This document shows positions 8,964-17,400 of a stretch of DNA of 64,000 bases, one piece after another (position 1 is the stretch's first letter; each line of letters starts with the position of its first letter). The position numbers and the translations under genes were made by a program. This DNA comes from Sphingomonas aliaeris. GTDB lineage: Bacteria; Pseudomonadota; Alphaproteobacteria; Sphingomonadales; Sphingomonadaceae. The notes beneath the pieces are model-generated. The model searched no databases, was not told where the DNA came from, and worked only from the letters and a program-made list of their open reading frames with translations. The stretch lies in assembly GCF_016743815.1 (NCBI RefSeq), contig NZ_CP061036.1, positions 124,001 to 188,000 on the forward strand, written 5' to 3'.

Positions 8964-9371
8964 ATGTCGATAATCAAGGCACAATGGCTTATTTTGGGCG
9001 TGGCTGCGGCCCTGTCCGCGTGTTCGGCCGAGAAGCCTTCGTACCAATTCACGTCGAATGAATCCGGTCCGACCGATGCGATCCATGGATCGAACGTGCA
9101 GCATGCCAAGGACGCGATCCACGGGGCGAACCCTGCGCACGATAAGACAAGCATGGTCATGCCATCGACCGGCGATCCGGACACCGACTTCCTGCGCGGC
9201 ATGATCCCGCATCACGAAGGTGCAGTGGAGATGGCGCGTGCCGAGATCGCCAACGGCACCGATCCGAAAATTCGGGAAATGGCGGAGGAGGTGATCCGAA
9301 CGCAACAGGCCGAGATCACGACGATGCGGGCTTGGCTTGCCGAGCGTCGAGCTGCCAGAAAGGGCTCCTGA
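8964..9371 (+). CDS. DUF305 lipoprotein
   Basis: 135 residues. A lipoprotein signal ends in ALSAC at about residue 18-22. The DUF305 core begins at TDFLRGMIPHHEGAVEMARA, with the diagnostic HH and M-A residues, followed by a helix ending in TMRAWL. DUF305 proteins are four-helix periplasmic proteins found with copper and other metal resistance genes; His and Met residues are thought to bind metal. ATG 8964 follows AAGGGG by a normal distance. The repeat-like pairs DAIHGSNVQHAK and DAIHGANPAHDK in the linker add extra His. Confidence 0.85.
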   Translation: MSIIKAQWLILGVAAALSACSAEKPSYQFTSNESGPTDAIHGSNVQHAKDAIHGANPAHDKTSMVMPSTGDPDTDFLRGMIPHHEGAVEMARAEIANGTDPKIREMAEEVIRTQQAEITTMRAWLAERRAARKGS

Positions 9372-9450
9372 TGATGTCTCGCAGTCATTCCGATGATGCT
9401 GCACTACCCCTGTGCCCCATGCCCGCTCGGGCTCAGATGGGGCGGGTGGC

Positions 9451-10368
9451 GTGACGGAATATCGATGCGATGCGCTCATCATCGGCGGGGGGCCAGCAGG
9501 ATTGACCGCCGCGATCTACCTCGCACGCTATCATCGGCGCATTATCGTGGTCGATGAGGGAAACAGCCGGGCGAAATGGATACCGCGTTCGCACAACCAC
9601 GCCGGTTTTCCGGACGGGATTGCAGGTGAAGACCTTTTACACCGGATGCGCGAACAGGCCGAGCGCTACGGTGCTACGATTGTGAACGGCCGCATCGACA
9701 CGGTGGCGCAAAACGCTGATGACTTCGACGCTTGCGGAGTTGGAATAACCCTGTCCGCGCGATCGATCCTGATCGCAACGGGAGTCGAGAACCGTCGCCC
9801 CTCGATCGACGCTGCGACCCATCGCGACGCACTGGAGCGCGGCCTGCTACGCTACTGCCCGATCTGCGACGGTTATGAAGCGACTGGCCAAGCTATCGGC
9901 GTCATCGGCGCGGACACTCATGGCGTCGCTGAGGCGCTGTTTCTCCGCACGTTTTCCGATCGAATAACGCTAGTGGCGCACAAGACGCTCGAACTCGACG
10001 CTTGCGACCGCGGGGCGCTGGAGGCGGCAGGTATTGCGGTAGCGCCAAGTGCGCTCGACCAAATCGATTTTGCTGAAGAACACGTAACGCTGCGTCTGGC
10101 CGATGAGACACAATTGCAGTTTGACACGATCTACCCAGCGCTCGGTTCGGATAGCAATAACGCCCTTGCGCGGCAGCTCGGGGCCAAGCTCAGCGACGAG
10201 CGCTGTATTGTGGTCGACACCAAACAGCGCACCAGCGTTTCGGGCGTTTACGCTGCCGGCGACATCGTCATATCGCTGGATCAGATAAGCGTCGCCATGG
10301 GCCATGCAGCTATCGCCGCGACAACTTTGCATAATGACCTTCGCAAGCGCGATGGCCATACCCGCTGA
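9451..10368 (+). CDS. Thioredoxin-reductase-like FAD/NAD(P) oxidoreductase
   Basis: About 305 residues. The FAD dinucleotide fold is at the N-terminus ([20 protein letters not shown]), the redox pair is CPICDGYE as in thioredoxin reductase, and the second FAD contact is [19 protein letters not shown] near the end. It should transfer electrons from NAD(P)H through FAD to a disulfide partner. Start is GTG 9451, next to a G-rich stretch; ATG 9412 in the same frame is the alternative. Placement after the DUF305 gene suggests a role in metal-related thiol stress, which is inferred. Confidence 0.85.
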   Translation: MTEYRCDALIIGGGPAGLTAAIYLARYHRRIIVVDEGNSRAKWIPRSHNHAGFPDGIAGEDLLHRMREQAERYGATIVNGRIDTVAQNADDFDACGVGITLSARSILIATGVENRRPSIDAATHRDALERGLLRYCPICDGYEATGQAIGVIGADTHGVAEALFLRTFSDRITLVAHKTLELDACDRGALEAAGIAVAPSALDQIDFAEEHVTLRLADETQLQFDTIYPALGSDSNNALARQLGAKLSDERCIVVDTKQRTSVSGVYAAGDIVISLDQISVAMGHAAIAATTLHNDLRKRDGHTR

Positions 10369-10408
10369 ACGAAGATCAGCTGAAGGAAGATTATCAGCCT
10401 TACCCGCA

Positions 10409-10666
10409 ATGGAATCCCGGGATTTGACCCATAACTATGGCCAGCGTTGGTCGGACGAGACCGACGTCGAACTGCGCAAGCGGATCGACGCACGCCAGAG
10501 TGTTGGCCAGATCGCGCGCGACATGGGGCGGACGCAGGATGCGATCCGTGGGCGAGCGGCAACGCTGCGCCTTTCTCTGCCCTCGACTATGCGCCCGTGG
10601 CGCGAGGGGGTAAAACGGGGACCGCGAATGCAGCGGCCGGACCCTAGCTCGACTGGCGAGAATTAA
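10409..10666 (+). CDS. Small Myb/GcrA-like HTH protein
   Basis: 85 residues. RWSDETDVELRKRIDARQ followed by IARDMGRTQDAIRGRAATL has the tryptophan-start, trihelical form of SANT/Myb or GcrA-type DNA-binding segments. The C-terminal tail is basic (RPWREGVKRGPR). A longer reading frame extends back to 10304 inside the previous gene; ATG 10409 is preferred because the conserved part begins there. DNA binding is inferred. A bidirectional hairpin follows directly. Confidence 0.6.
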   Translation: MESRDLTHNYGQRWSDETDVELRKRIDARQSVGQIARDMGRTQDAIRGRAATLRLSLPSTMRPWREGVKRGPRMQRPDPSSTGEN

Positions 10667-10667
10667 A

Positions 10668-10695
10668 TGCCGGGGAGCGGCCCCCGCCCCCGGCA
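10668..10695. terminator. Hairpin between convergent genes
   Basis: TGCCGGGG and CCCCGGCA form an 8-bp stem around a 12-base loop. It lies between the stop of the HTH gene (+) and the stop of the broken peptide gene (-), where a two-way terminator is expected. Confidence 0.6.
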
Positions 10696-10701
10696 ACCTT
10701 G

Positions 10702-10883
10702 TTACTTCATGTTCGGCATGGCGTGGCCGACGTGATCGCCGCCCTTGGCCTTGTCCCCATGATCGCAGCAGTCAGCGCCGTCCTTGCAGCCCGCCATGTC
10801 GGCGCAGCAGTTCGCCACGCCGCGAAAGCGCCGGTCGAGAGCGTGAGGGCGAAAGTGGCGCTGATGAGCTTGAACTTGGTCAT
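10702..10883 (-). pseudogene. Broken Cys/His-rich exported peptide gene
   Basis: On the minus strand ATG 10883 opens a good signal peptide (MTKFKLISATFALTLSTGAF), but its frame then runs into unrelated sequence. Another frame from about 10820 onward encodes a compact metal-ligand-rich tail: VANCCADMAGCKDG, then CCDHGDKAKGGDHVGHAMP. Inserting one base near 10820 joins the two into a peptide of about 60 residues with a signal cleavage at AFA. The length (182 bp, one short of a multiple of three) fits a single-base loss. Its lipid-free, Cys/His-rich form suggests a periplasmic metal-binding peptide; this is inference. Confidence 0.6.
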
Positions 10884-11137
10884 TGGTATTCTCCGGAAAG
10901 TAGCAGGTGAAATTGATTGGTTTCACTAAATTTGCGGAGGGGGTGTCGCGGGCGCGCTGGCTCGGCCAAGAAGGGTAGCTTGCTGCCCGAAATATGGGAC
11001 CACCTCACTGTGGGCGCTGCGATTAGCTGGCGATATGACCATACGACTTGGCAGGTTGAGGGTATAAGCCATGAACGGCGCGCCCGCACTGTCGGCGAAG
11101 CGCTGTGCCGAGTGCCGAGTGCCGGGTGTGCTACAGG

Positions 11138-12136
11138 CTGAAAGGCGGCGCGCCGAGGGAAAACCTCGGCTCGCTGAAGGCGTTTGCGTTCGACAAGACG
11201 GGGACGCTGACGGAAGGGCGATCGTGCATCACCGACACGATGGCCGTCGACGGCGCGAGTGCGGAGGATCTGTTGGCACTCGCCGTAGCGGTTGAAGCCT
11301 TGAGCGATCATCCGCTGACGCAGACGATCGTCAAGGATGGAGGCGAGCGCCTACGTGGGCGCGACCTTACGAGCGCTACGGATCTTAAGATCCTGACAGG
11401 GCGCGGCGTCACCGCAACTGTCGACCGTGAAACGGTTTGGATCGGCAAGGCCGAGATGTTCGCCGTTGAGGGTGTCCCCGCACTACACACCGCTACGACC
11501 GAAGCGATCGCCGCCCTTCGCGAGAGCGGACGTACCACAATGGGTGCGCAAGGGTGACCGGGACATCGGCGCGATCGGCCTGATTGATATGCCTCGCGAG
11601 GCAGCCAAGGTTGCGCTCAGGAGTCTGCGCGACATGGGTATCACTCGGATGATTATGATTTCGGGCGATCATCACAAGGTTGCCGATGTCGTCGCCAGGA
11701 GGTTGAGCTCGACGAGGCCTGGGGCGATCTGATGCTGGAGGACAAGGTCGCGGCGATCAAGACACTCGCTGGCGAGGACAAGGTGGCGATGGTCGGCGAC
11801 GGCGTAAACGATGCGCCGGCGATGGCGAGTGCGACAGTCGGCATCGCGATGGGCGCTGCCGGATCAGATGTCACGCTGGAAACCGCCGACGTTGCACTGA
11901 TGGCGGACGATCTCGCCCATCTGCCGTTCGCCGTCGGCTTGAGCCGCCATACCCGCGGCATCATCCGGCAGAACGTGTTCGTCAGCCTCGGGGTCGTCGC
12001 GTTACTCGTGCCCGCGACGATCCTCGGCCTTGGGATCGGCCCGGCCGTCGCGATGCATGAAGGCTCGACGCTGCTGGTCGTGTTTAATGCGCTGCGCCTG
12101 CTCGCCTATCGCGATCCCGCTGTACGAGCTGCATGA
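11138..12136 (+). pseudogene. Degraded P1B-4 ATPase (C-terminal half)
   Basis: A second copy of the 4921-7404 ATPase, beginning at LKGGAPRENLGSL just before the phosphorylation motif DKTGTLTEG. It continues through [16 protein letters not shown] and [10 protein letters not shown] to the end. Everything upstream of DKTGT (the N-terminus, TGES and SPC regions) is missing. Two frameshifts split the rest: one near 11540 (two bases lost relative to the intact copy at the RTTM position) and one near 11698 (one base lost before the [11 protein letters not shown] block). The remaining ORFs cannot make a working pump. It shows past duplication and decay of the metal genes. Confidence 0.9.
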
Positions 12137-12162
12137 CGCCGATCGCACAATGCATCGCTCGT

Positions 12163-12179
12163 CGGCGGCAGAGCCGCCG
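12163..12179 (+). terminator. Short GC hairpin
   Basis: CGGCGGC-AGA-GCCGCCG, a 7-bp stem with a 3-base loop 26 bases after the ATPase remnant. Could be its former terminator; no T-run. Confidence 0.4.
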
Positions 12180-12378
12180 GCGTGACGTGCGCCCTCTATC
12201 TTCACCGCTGCGACCGCTAAATCATTGGTGTCGACAAAGATCTTAGCCGCGCTGAATAGAACCCTTTTCCCGCAATCACCCCCGGCTTCCCTGAGAAGAA
12301 CGGCGGCCGATACATGGGAACGATAGAAGCGTGAATTGGGTTCAGCGGTCGAATGCATACTTTAAATGGGAAGCAACA

Positions 12379-12630
12379 ATGGACGATGGGGACGATCAGA
12401 AGATGAGCAGCTCCGCTGCCGGCTCGGGGGGACATTACGGCTATCACGGCCACCACCATCATGGAGGTGGCGCGACGGTTGGTATGAACGACGTGGTAGA
12501 TCCGGTCTGCGGCGCAACCATCGACCCTCACATGACGAGACACTACGTCGATAGCGAGGATCAGCGGCTCTTTTTCTGCTCATCGGCATGCCAACAAAGG
12601 TTTGAAGCAGAGCCAGACCGGTATCGATGA
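12379..12630 (+). CDS. YHS-domain metal-binding protein
   Basis: 83 residues. The N-terminal part has a His/Gly tract (HYGYHGHHHHGG at about 22-33). The C-terminal part is a YHS domain: DVVDPVCGATIDPH, then LFFCSSACQQRFEAEPDRY. The Cys of DPVCG and the FCSxxC pair are the usual metal ligands. YHS domains accompany P-type ATPases and are thought to present metal. ATG 12379 is preceded by GGGAAG; a GTG at 12331 is less likely. It lies beside the decayed ATPase, its probable former partner. Confidence 0.8.
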   Translation: MDDGDDQKMSSSAAGSGGHYGYHGHHHHGGGATVGMNDVVDPVCGATIDPHMTRHYVDSEDQRLFFCSSACQQRFEAEPDRYR

Positions 12631-12761
12631 GGGAGAGATGCCGCACGATCAAGGCAGCCCTTCATTAAACATGGCTCCCGATCATATGTCGCCGACGGCG
12701 CGAGCGGGACACTAACCCCCTCCGAGCGCGTTAGAACAATCCATAATAAAGGAGAGCGCAA

Positions 12762-13040
12762 ATGCCCGAAGAGAAGCTTGGCTCGCATCACGACCATCCC
12801 GGACATACGCCTGGTGATCTCGACCCCCACGGTCACCGCGACACGAGCGGGCAGCAAGAGGTGCCAGGAGAGCACCACGATCACCCGGGCCACGTGCCCG
12901 GCGATCTCGACGAACACGGCCACCGGGATACTAGTGGCCAGCGGGACGTGCCAGGCGAGCACCACGATCACCCTGGCCATACTCCGGGCGATGTCGATCC
13001 AGACGGCCATCGTGACAAGAGCGATTCTGGCTCGAACTGA
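12762..13040 (+). CDS. Three-repeat His/Asp-rich protein
   Basis: 92 residues made almost entirely of three tandem 29-residue units after an 8-residue head. The unit consensus is HHDHPGHxPGDxDxxGHRD followed by TSGQxxVPGE; the last unit is shortened. Each unit has five to six His and several Asp. There is no signal peptide or membrane segment, so it should be cytoplasmic. AAAGGAGAG sits just upstream of the ATG, so it is probably well translated. The composition suggests a metal buffer or store for Zn/Ni/Co-type ions, but this is inferred; I recognise no named family. Confidence 0.8.
   Translation: MPEEKLGSHHDHPGHTPGDLDPHGHRDTSGQQEVPGEHHDHPGHVPGDLDEHGHRDTSGQRDVPGEHHDHPGHTPGDVDPDGHRDKSDSGSN
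12786..13037 (+). repeat. Tandem 87-bp coding repeat, three units
   Basis: Units run at about 12786-12872, 12873-12959 and 12960-13037. They are in frame and encode the HHDHPGH... repeat. Differences are mostly single substitutions (for example T/V after PGH and P/E after DLD), so the duplications are fairly recent or kept similar by selection. Confidence 0.85.
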
Positions 13041-13348
13041 AATGCTACCTCGGCGAGGCCCTCCCCGCCGAGGTAGATTGCGACGGCATTTCTTCGGCAG
13101 GAGCGACAGCCGCGCGCCGCACCTGAGCGTTCATCTATCGAACGTTTTTGCGAGGATCGCCTCGGTAGCGACAGGTCCCTACTAACCGTTCTAGAGCTAT
13201 TCGCGAGCGGGCAAGCGATGGTGGAACCGACGCATCTCACGCCCTGGTTCCGCCTGAGACGGGCCCAAGTTCAACAGACTGAACGAGTGTAAGGCGAAAA
13301 TACACGGCAAAGTCGGTAGCCCTTTATTCGGCTTTTTACCGGAGAAGC
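13041..13348. other. Intergenic stretch with one hairpin
   Basis: At 13045-13076 CTACCTCGGCG and CGCCGAGGTAG form an 11-bp stem with a 10-base loop, 5 bases past the stop of the repeat protein; it is a likely terminator. The rest shows no coding pattern or other repeat that I can support. Confidence 0.55.
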
Positions 13349-14011
13349 TTACCCAACCCGTTCCAACGGCTGCCTGTAAGCGGAGGGGGCAGGCGTGAGA
13401 CCAGATCGCAGTTCGGCACGCGCCTGTCGCATGATCTGGAAGCCGCCCGACAGACCGAGCACCGCCATCAATGTCGCCACCACAAGATCAGGCCAGGCGC
13501 TGTTCAGACCAAAGACGCCGCCTGCAGCCAGCACCACGGCGATATTGCCGATCGCGTCGTTGCGCGAGCAGATCCAAACCGAGCGCATGTTCGCGTCACC
13601 GCTGCGAAAGCGGTACAGCATGACTGCGACCAGCAGGTTTGCAATAAGCGCCGCGACCCCAATGATGCCCATGACCTCGGCATGGGGTACAGTGCCGTAA
13701 AGCGCCCCCCAGCCTGCCGCGAGCAAGACATAGAGCCCGAGCACGGCAAGCGTCGCGCCCTTCAGCATCGCTGCCCGCGCGCGCCAAGCTATCGCCATCC
13801 CGGCGACGCCCAAGCTGATCGCGTAATTGGCGGCGTCACCGAAAAAGTCGAGCGCGTCGGCTTGAAGCGCTTTCGATCCGCCCGTAATCCCAGCGACGAT
13901 TTCGACCCCAAACATGCCGCCGTTGATGGCGAGCGCGATCCATAAGGCGCGCCGCCACTTTGGGTCGTTCAGGGTGCCCGGCTTATCGGACGCGCAGCTC
14001 GTGCAGGCCAT
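13349..14011 (-). CDS. Cation diffusion facilitator-like transporter under MerR control
   Basis: 220 residues, about six hydrophobic helices. It begins MACTSCASDKPGTLND: a Cys-rich cytoplasmic head (two Cys in the first six residues). The TM2 site is LDFFGD (DxxxD) and TM5 is NDAIGN (DxxxN), the same pattern as the CDF-like gene at 4311. It lacks a C-terminal domain. ATG 14011 is chosen because GAGGTGG lies just upstream; a GTG at 14053 would fall inside the operator. It is divergent from the merR gene, so it is the probable metal-induced target. Confidence 0.85.
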   Translation of the reverse strand: MACTSCASDKPGTLNDPKWRRALWIALAINGGMFGVEIVAGITGGSKALQADALDFFGDAANYAISLGVAGMAIAWRARAAMLKGATLAVLGLYVLLAAGWGALYGTVPHAEVMGIIGVAALIANLLVAVMLYRFRSGDANMRSVWICSRNDAIGNIAVVLAAGGVFGLNSAWPDLVVATLMAVLGLSGGFQIMRQARAELRSGLTPAPSAYRQPLERVG

Positions 14012-14042
14012 CTTTGCCACCTCGGTAGAATCGATCTGGCAA

Positions 14043-14075
14043 CCTATATGCACCCTCTAGTCGGTAGAGGGTCAA
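14043..14075 (-). promoter_or_regulatory. MerR-type promoter and operator of the CDF gene
   Basis: On the minus strand a -35 TTGACC (14075-14070) is followed by a -10 AT-rich element (CATATA/TATAGG, 14050-14043) with a long 19-21 base spacer. The spacer contains a perfect 8-bp dyad, ACCCTCTA-N5-TAGAGGGT (14052-14072). Overlong spacers holding a dyad are the hallmark of MerR-activated promoters (ZntR, CadR, PbrR type). It drives the CDF gene and overlaps the start region of the regulator gene. Confidence 0.8.
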
Positions 14076-14080
14076 GCGCT

Positions 14081-14524
14081 GTGTCTGAGAAACTGACGAT
14101 CGGGAAGCTGGCTTCGGCGACAGGCACCAAGGTCGAGACGATCCGCTATTACGAACAGATCGGCTTGCTGCCGGCACCAGCCCGGTCGGCCGGTAATTAC
14201 CGGACGTACGAGGGCGAGCATCTGCGACGATTGTCCTTCATCCGTCGAGCGCGCGATCTCGGCTTCTCGATCGATCAGGTACGCGAGTTGATGGGGCTCG
14301 CCGATCGTCGCGAACAATCCTGCTTGGCCGCGGACGTGATCGCCAATCGGCATCGGGATGCGATTACACGGAAGATTGCTGATCTGACGGCTCTCGCGGG
14401 CGAGCTAGACGCGCTTATCGCCTCCTGTAGCCGCAACACTGTGGCCGATTGCAGGATCATCGAAGCCTTGGGTCCGACCTTGGACATGCCTTTCACACAG
14501 AGCCGAGCTCACGGCCCTGACTGA
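14081..14524 (+). CDS. MerR-family metal-responsive regulator
   Basis: 147 residues. The N-terminal winged HTH is KLTIGKLASATGTKVETIRY, then YEQIGLLPAPARS and RTY, followed by the long dimer helix. Candidate metal ligands are the Cys in REQSCLAAD and the two Cys of ASCSRNTVADCRIIEAL. The C-x8-C loop is like that of Zn/Cd/Pb-sensing members and unlike the CueR loop. GTG 14081 is chosen because the conserved domain starts 5 residues in and the upstream ATG would lie in the operator. It should activate the divergent CDF gene when metal binds. Confidence 0.88.
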   Translation: MSEKLTIGKLASATGTKVETIRYYEQIGLLPAPARSAGNYRTYEGEHLRRLSFIRRARDLGFSIDQVRELMGLADRREQSCLAADVIANRHRDAITRKIADLTALAGELDALIASCSRNTVADCRIIEALGPTLDMPFTQSRAHGPD

Positions 14525-14601
14525 TGGAAGGCCGTGATTGCGTTTGGTGCCGCACTTGGCAGTGCTAGAGACCAAAAGAAGATCAGCGTGATAAGAGTGA
14601 T

Positions 14602-16980
14602 ATGACGGATCGAACCACTGGCGCTGTTAGCGTCGAGCAGCGCCTACTCGAAAGCGAAGCCCGGCTCCGGCTCCTGACCGAAGCGAGTACAGACGTCCTG
14701 TACCGGATGAGTCCGGATTGGGGCGAGATGAAGGAACTGGATGGGGGCGGTTTCCTGCCCAGCACCCCGTCATCGAACCCGAACCGTTCCTGGTTACTGG
14801 CCTATATTCCCGAAAGCGATCAGCCGGCGGTCACCGCCGCCATCGATGAAGCAATACGGCTCAAGAAGACATTTGATCTCGAACATCGCGTTGTGCGTGC
14901 GGATGGGACCGTCGGCTGGACGCTGTCCCGTGCCGTTCCGCTACTGAGCGCAGATGGCGAGATCATCGAGTGGTTCGGGGCGGCAAGCGACATCAGCGCT
15001 CGGCGTGAGGCTGAGGCTGCACTGCGCGAGAGCGAAGCGAAATTGCGCCAGTTCAACCAAACTCTCGAGCAGCAAATCGCCGAACGCACGGCCGAGCGCG
15101 ACCGCCTTTGGGAAGCATCGCCCGATCTTCTCGTGGTCATAGACTTCGACGGGGTCTTCCAGCGTGTAAACCCAGCCTGGACCACGGTCCTCGGCTATGC
15201 GCCTGACGAACTCGTCGGGCATCACGTCAACGAGTTCGTCGTTCCGGACGATCACAGCAAGACGGTCGACGCCTATGAAACGGCTGCAGCCGGCAATCAG
15301 CCACGGATCGAGAACCGCTACCGTCACAAGGATGGCTCGACCCGTACTATCTCATGGGTTGCCGCCCCGGCCGGCGGCATCGCCTATGCAACGGGTCGCG
15401 ATGTCACTGCTGAGCGGGAGATGGAGGCAAGGCTGCACGACGAGCAGGACTTTGCGCGCCTCGCCCTCTCAGCCGTCGGTGGCGTCGGCGTGTGGACCTA
15501 CGATGTCGCGTCCGACTGCTTCTTCTGCGACGCGGCGATCTCGGCCCTGTACGCGCTCAACCCAGAGCGAGCCGCAGCGGGCCTGCCGCGCGAAGAGTTT
15601 CTGGCCAACGTCCATTCGCAGGACCGCTCGTCGCTGCAGAAAACGATGGCTGGCGGGCTGCAACGATCAGGCGATCTGGAACTTGAGTATCGTCTGGTTC
15701 ACCCCGACGGGTCGATCCACTGGGTGCTGTCGCGTGGACACACCTACTTCGACGAGAGCGGCAAGCCTGTCCGGCGAACCGGCGTCGGTGTCGATATGAC
15801 CGGGCAGCGGCAACTCGAAGATCAGCTACGCCAGGCGCAGAAGATGGAGGCGGTCGGCCAGCTCACCGGAGGGCTGGCGCATGACTTCAACAACCTCCTG
15901 ACAGGCATGATGGGCAATCTGGAACTGCTCCAGATGCGTCTGGAGCGAGGCAAGCTCGACGATGCAGAGCGCTTCATTCACGCAGCGCAAGGAGCCGGGC
16001 GGCGCGCTGCTTCCCTGACTCAGCGCCTGCTCGCCTTCTCGCGGCGGCAGACGCTTGATCCAAGGCCAACCGACGTCAATCGCCTGGTCGCAGGGGTGGA
16101 AGACCTTCTACGCAGGACGGTGGGGCCGACCACGGATATCGAGGTTGTGGGAGCGGCGGGGTTGTGGCTTGCCATGATCGACGCGACCCAGCTCGAAAGC
16201 GCCATCCTCAACCTGTGCATCAACGCGCGCGATGCCATGCCCGATGGCGGTCGGATCACGATCGAGACCGCGAACAAGTGGCTCGACGACCGGGCGGCTC
16301 GTGCGCGCGACCTGTCGGCAGGGCAATATCTGTCGATCTGCGTCACGGATAGCGGCACGGGCATGTCGCCAGCGACAATCGAGCGCGCCTTCGAGCCCTT
16401 CTACACCACCAAGCCGATCGGCCAGGGAACCGGGCTCGGGCTGTCGATGATCTACGGCTTCGCTCGTCAGTCGGGTGGCCAAGTACGGATCTACTCCGAG
16501 CTGGGCCAGGGGACCACGATCTGTATCTATCTTCCCCGCTATGCCGGCGATGCCTTGCTGGTCGAGGAGGAAGAAGCGCTCGCTTCCGCCGCTGCTGCCA
16601 GCGGTCAGACGATCCTGGTGGTCGACGACGAAGCGACGATTCGGCATCTCATCGACGAGGTGCTCGACGAGCAGGGCTACACCGTGATCGGCGCGGCAGA
16701 TGGCGTATCGGGCATCAAGGTGCTGCAATCGGGCGCGAAGATCGAATTGCTGATTACCGACGTCGGTCTGCCGAACGGCATGAACGGCCGACAGGTCGCT
16801 GACGCCGCACGCTCTCTCCGCCCCGACCTGAAGGTGCTGTTCATCACTGGCTATGCGGAGAACGCAGCGGTCGGCAACGGCCACCTCGAACCCGGCATGG
16901 AGCTGCTGACCAAGCCTTTCACGATGCAAGGGCTCGCGGCTAAGGTCGCGGAGATGATGAACGCCGGTGGCACCTCATGA
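14602..16980 (+). CDS. PAS-containing hybrid histidine kinase/response regulator
   Basis: 792 residues, no membrane helix, so cytoplasmic. Domain order: PAS at about 20-135, PAS at about 165-280 (SPDLLVVIDFDGVFQRVNPA), PAS at about 285-395, then HisKA with the phosphoacceptor in GGLAHDFNNLLTG (H427). The HATPase follows, with N-box NLCINARDAMPDGG and G-box GTGLGLSMIYGFA. A C-terminal receiver (from about 672) has ILVVDDE and phospho-Asp D720 in LITDVGLP. PAS sensing, autophosphorylation and internal phosphotransfer are expected; the output partner is not visible here. It is 77 bases after merR. Confidence 0.9.
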   Translation: MTDRTTGAVSVEQRLLESEARLRLLTEASTDVLYRMSPDWGEMKELDGGGFLPSTPSSNPNRSWLLAYIPESDQPAVTAAIDEAIRLKKTFDLEHRVVRADGTVGWTLSRAVPLLSADGEIIEWFGAASDISARREAEAALRESEAKLRQFNQTLEQQIAERTAERDRLWEASPDLLVVIDFDGVFQRVNPAWTTVLGYAPDELVGHHVNEFVVPDDHSKTVDAYETAAAGNQPRIENRYRHKDGSTRTISWVAAPAGGIAYATGRDVTAEREMEARLHDEQDFARLALSAVGGVGVWTYDVASDCFFCDAAISALYALNPERAAAGLPREEFLANVHSQDRSSLQKTMAGGLQRSGDLELEYRLVHPDGSIHWVLSRGHTYFDESGKPVRRTGVGVDMTGQRQLEDQLRQAQKMEAVGQLTGGLAHDFNNLLTGMMGNLELLQMRLERGKLDDAERFIHAAQGAGRRAASLTQRLLAFSRRQTLDPRPTDVNRLVAGVEDLLRRTVGPTTDIEVVGAAGLWLAMIDATQLESAILNLCINARDAMPDGGRITIETANKWLDDRAARARDLSAGQYLSICVTDSGTGMSPATIERAFEPFYTTKPIGQGTGLGLSMIYGFARQSGGQVRIYSELGQGTTICIYLPRYAGDALLVEEEEALASAAAASGQTILVVDDEATIRHLIDEVLDEQGYTVIGAADGVSGIKVLQSGAKIELLITDVGLPNGMNGRQVADAARSLRPDLKVLFITGYAENAAVGNGHLEPGMELLTKPFTMQGLAAKVAEMMNAGGTS

Positions 16981-17400
16981 CGGAGTTCGGTGGCCGCTCT
17001 CATGCGGCAACGGTCAAACTGAAGATTTCTAGGACCGTATCGGAAAGCCGCTGATCGTCTCAAAAGACTGTCTCAAAACCGATCATCAATTGGGTAGAGA
17101 CGCCTTCGAAAATCAAGGAGCTTTCGGTCACTCCCACCCGTGCCGCGTGACACCCCACGACTTCCTGCTCCATCCGACCGTTTACTGCTTCGGACGACAA
17201 TCGCCGATGGATGTCGCTCGGGTGGAGGTTTCAATATTTCCGAGAGAACCAACACCAGGACTGTAGGTTTTCCTGAAATGGTGGACGGCATCTGCCCAGC
17301 GGCACGCACCCAAAACAGCGGATTTGTACCTAAATTGGTGGACGTCAGCGTCTTCGCCTTAGGATCGAACTCCCATCTGCCTCAGTCGGCGCTCATGGGA
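16981..17400. other. Intergenic stretch between convergent genes
   Basis: About 420 bases between the kinase stop and the Argonaute stop. I see no convincing gene, strong hairpin or repeat. It marks the change from the metal block to the defence block, so an integration junction could lie here, but no direct repeat is evident by eye. Confidence 0.4.

Noticed and set aside
12786..13037. A CRISPR array, suggested by the evenly spaced repeats
   Set aside because: The 87-bp units are directly adjacent without spacers, in frame and protein-coding.
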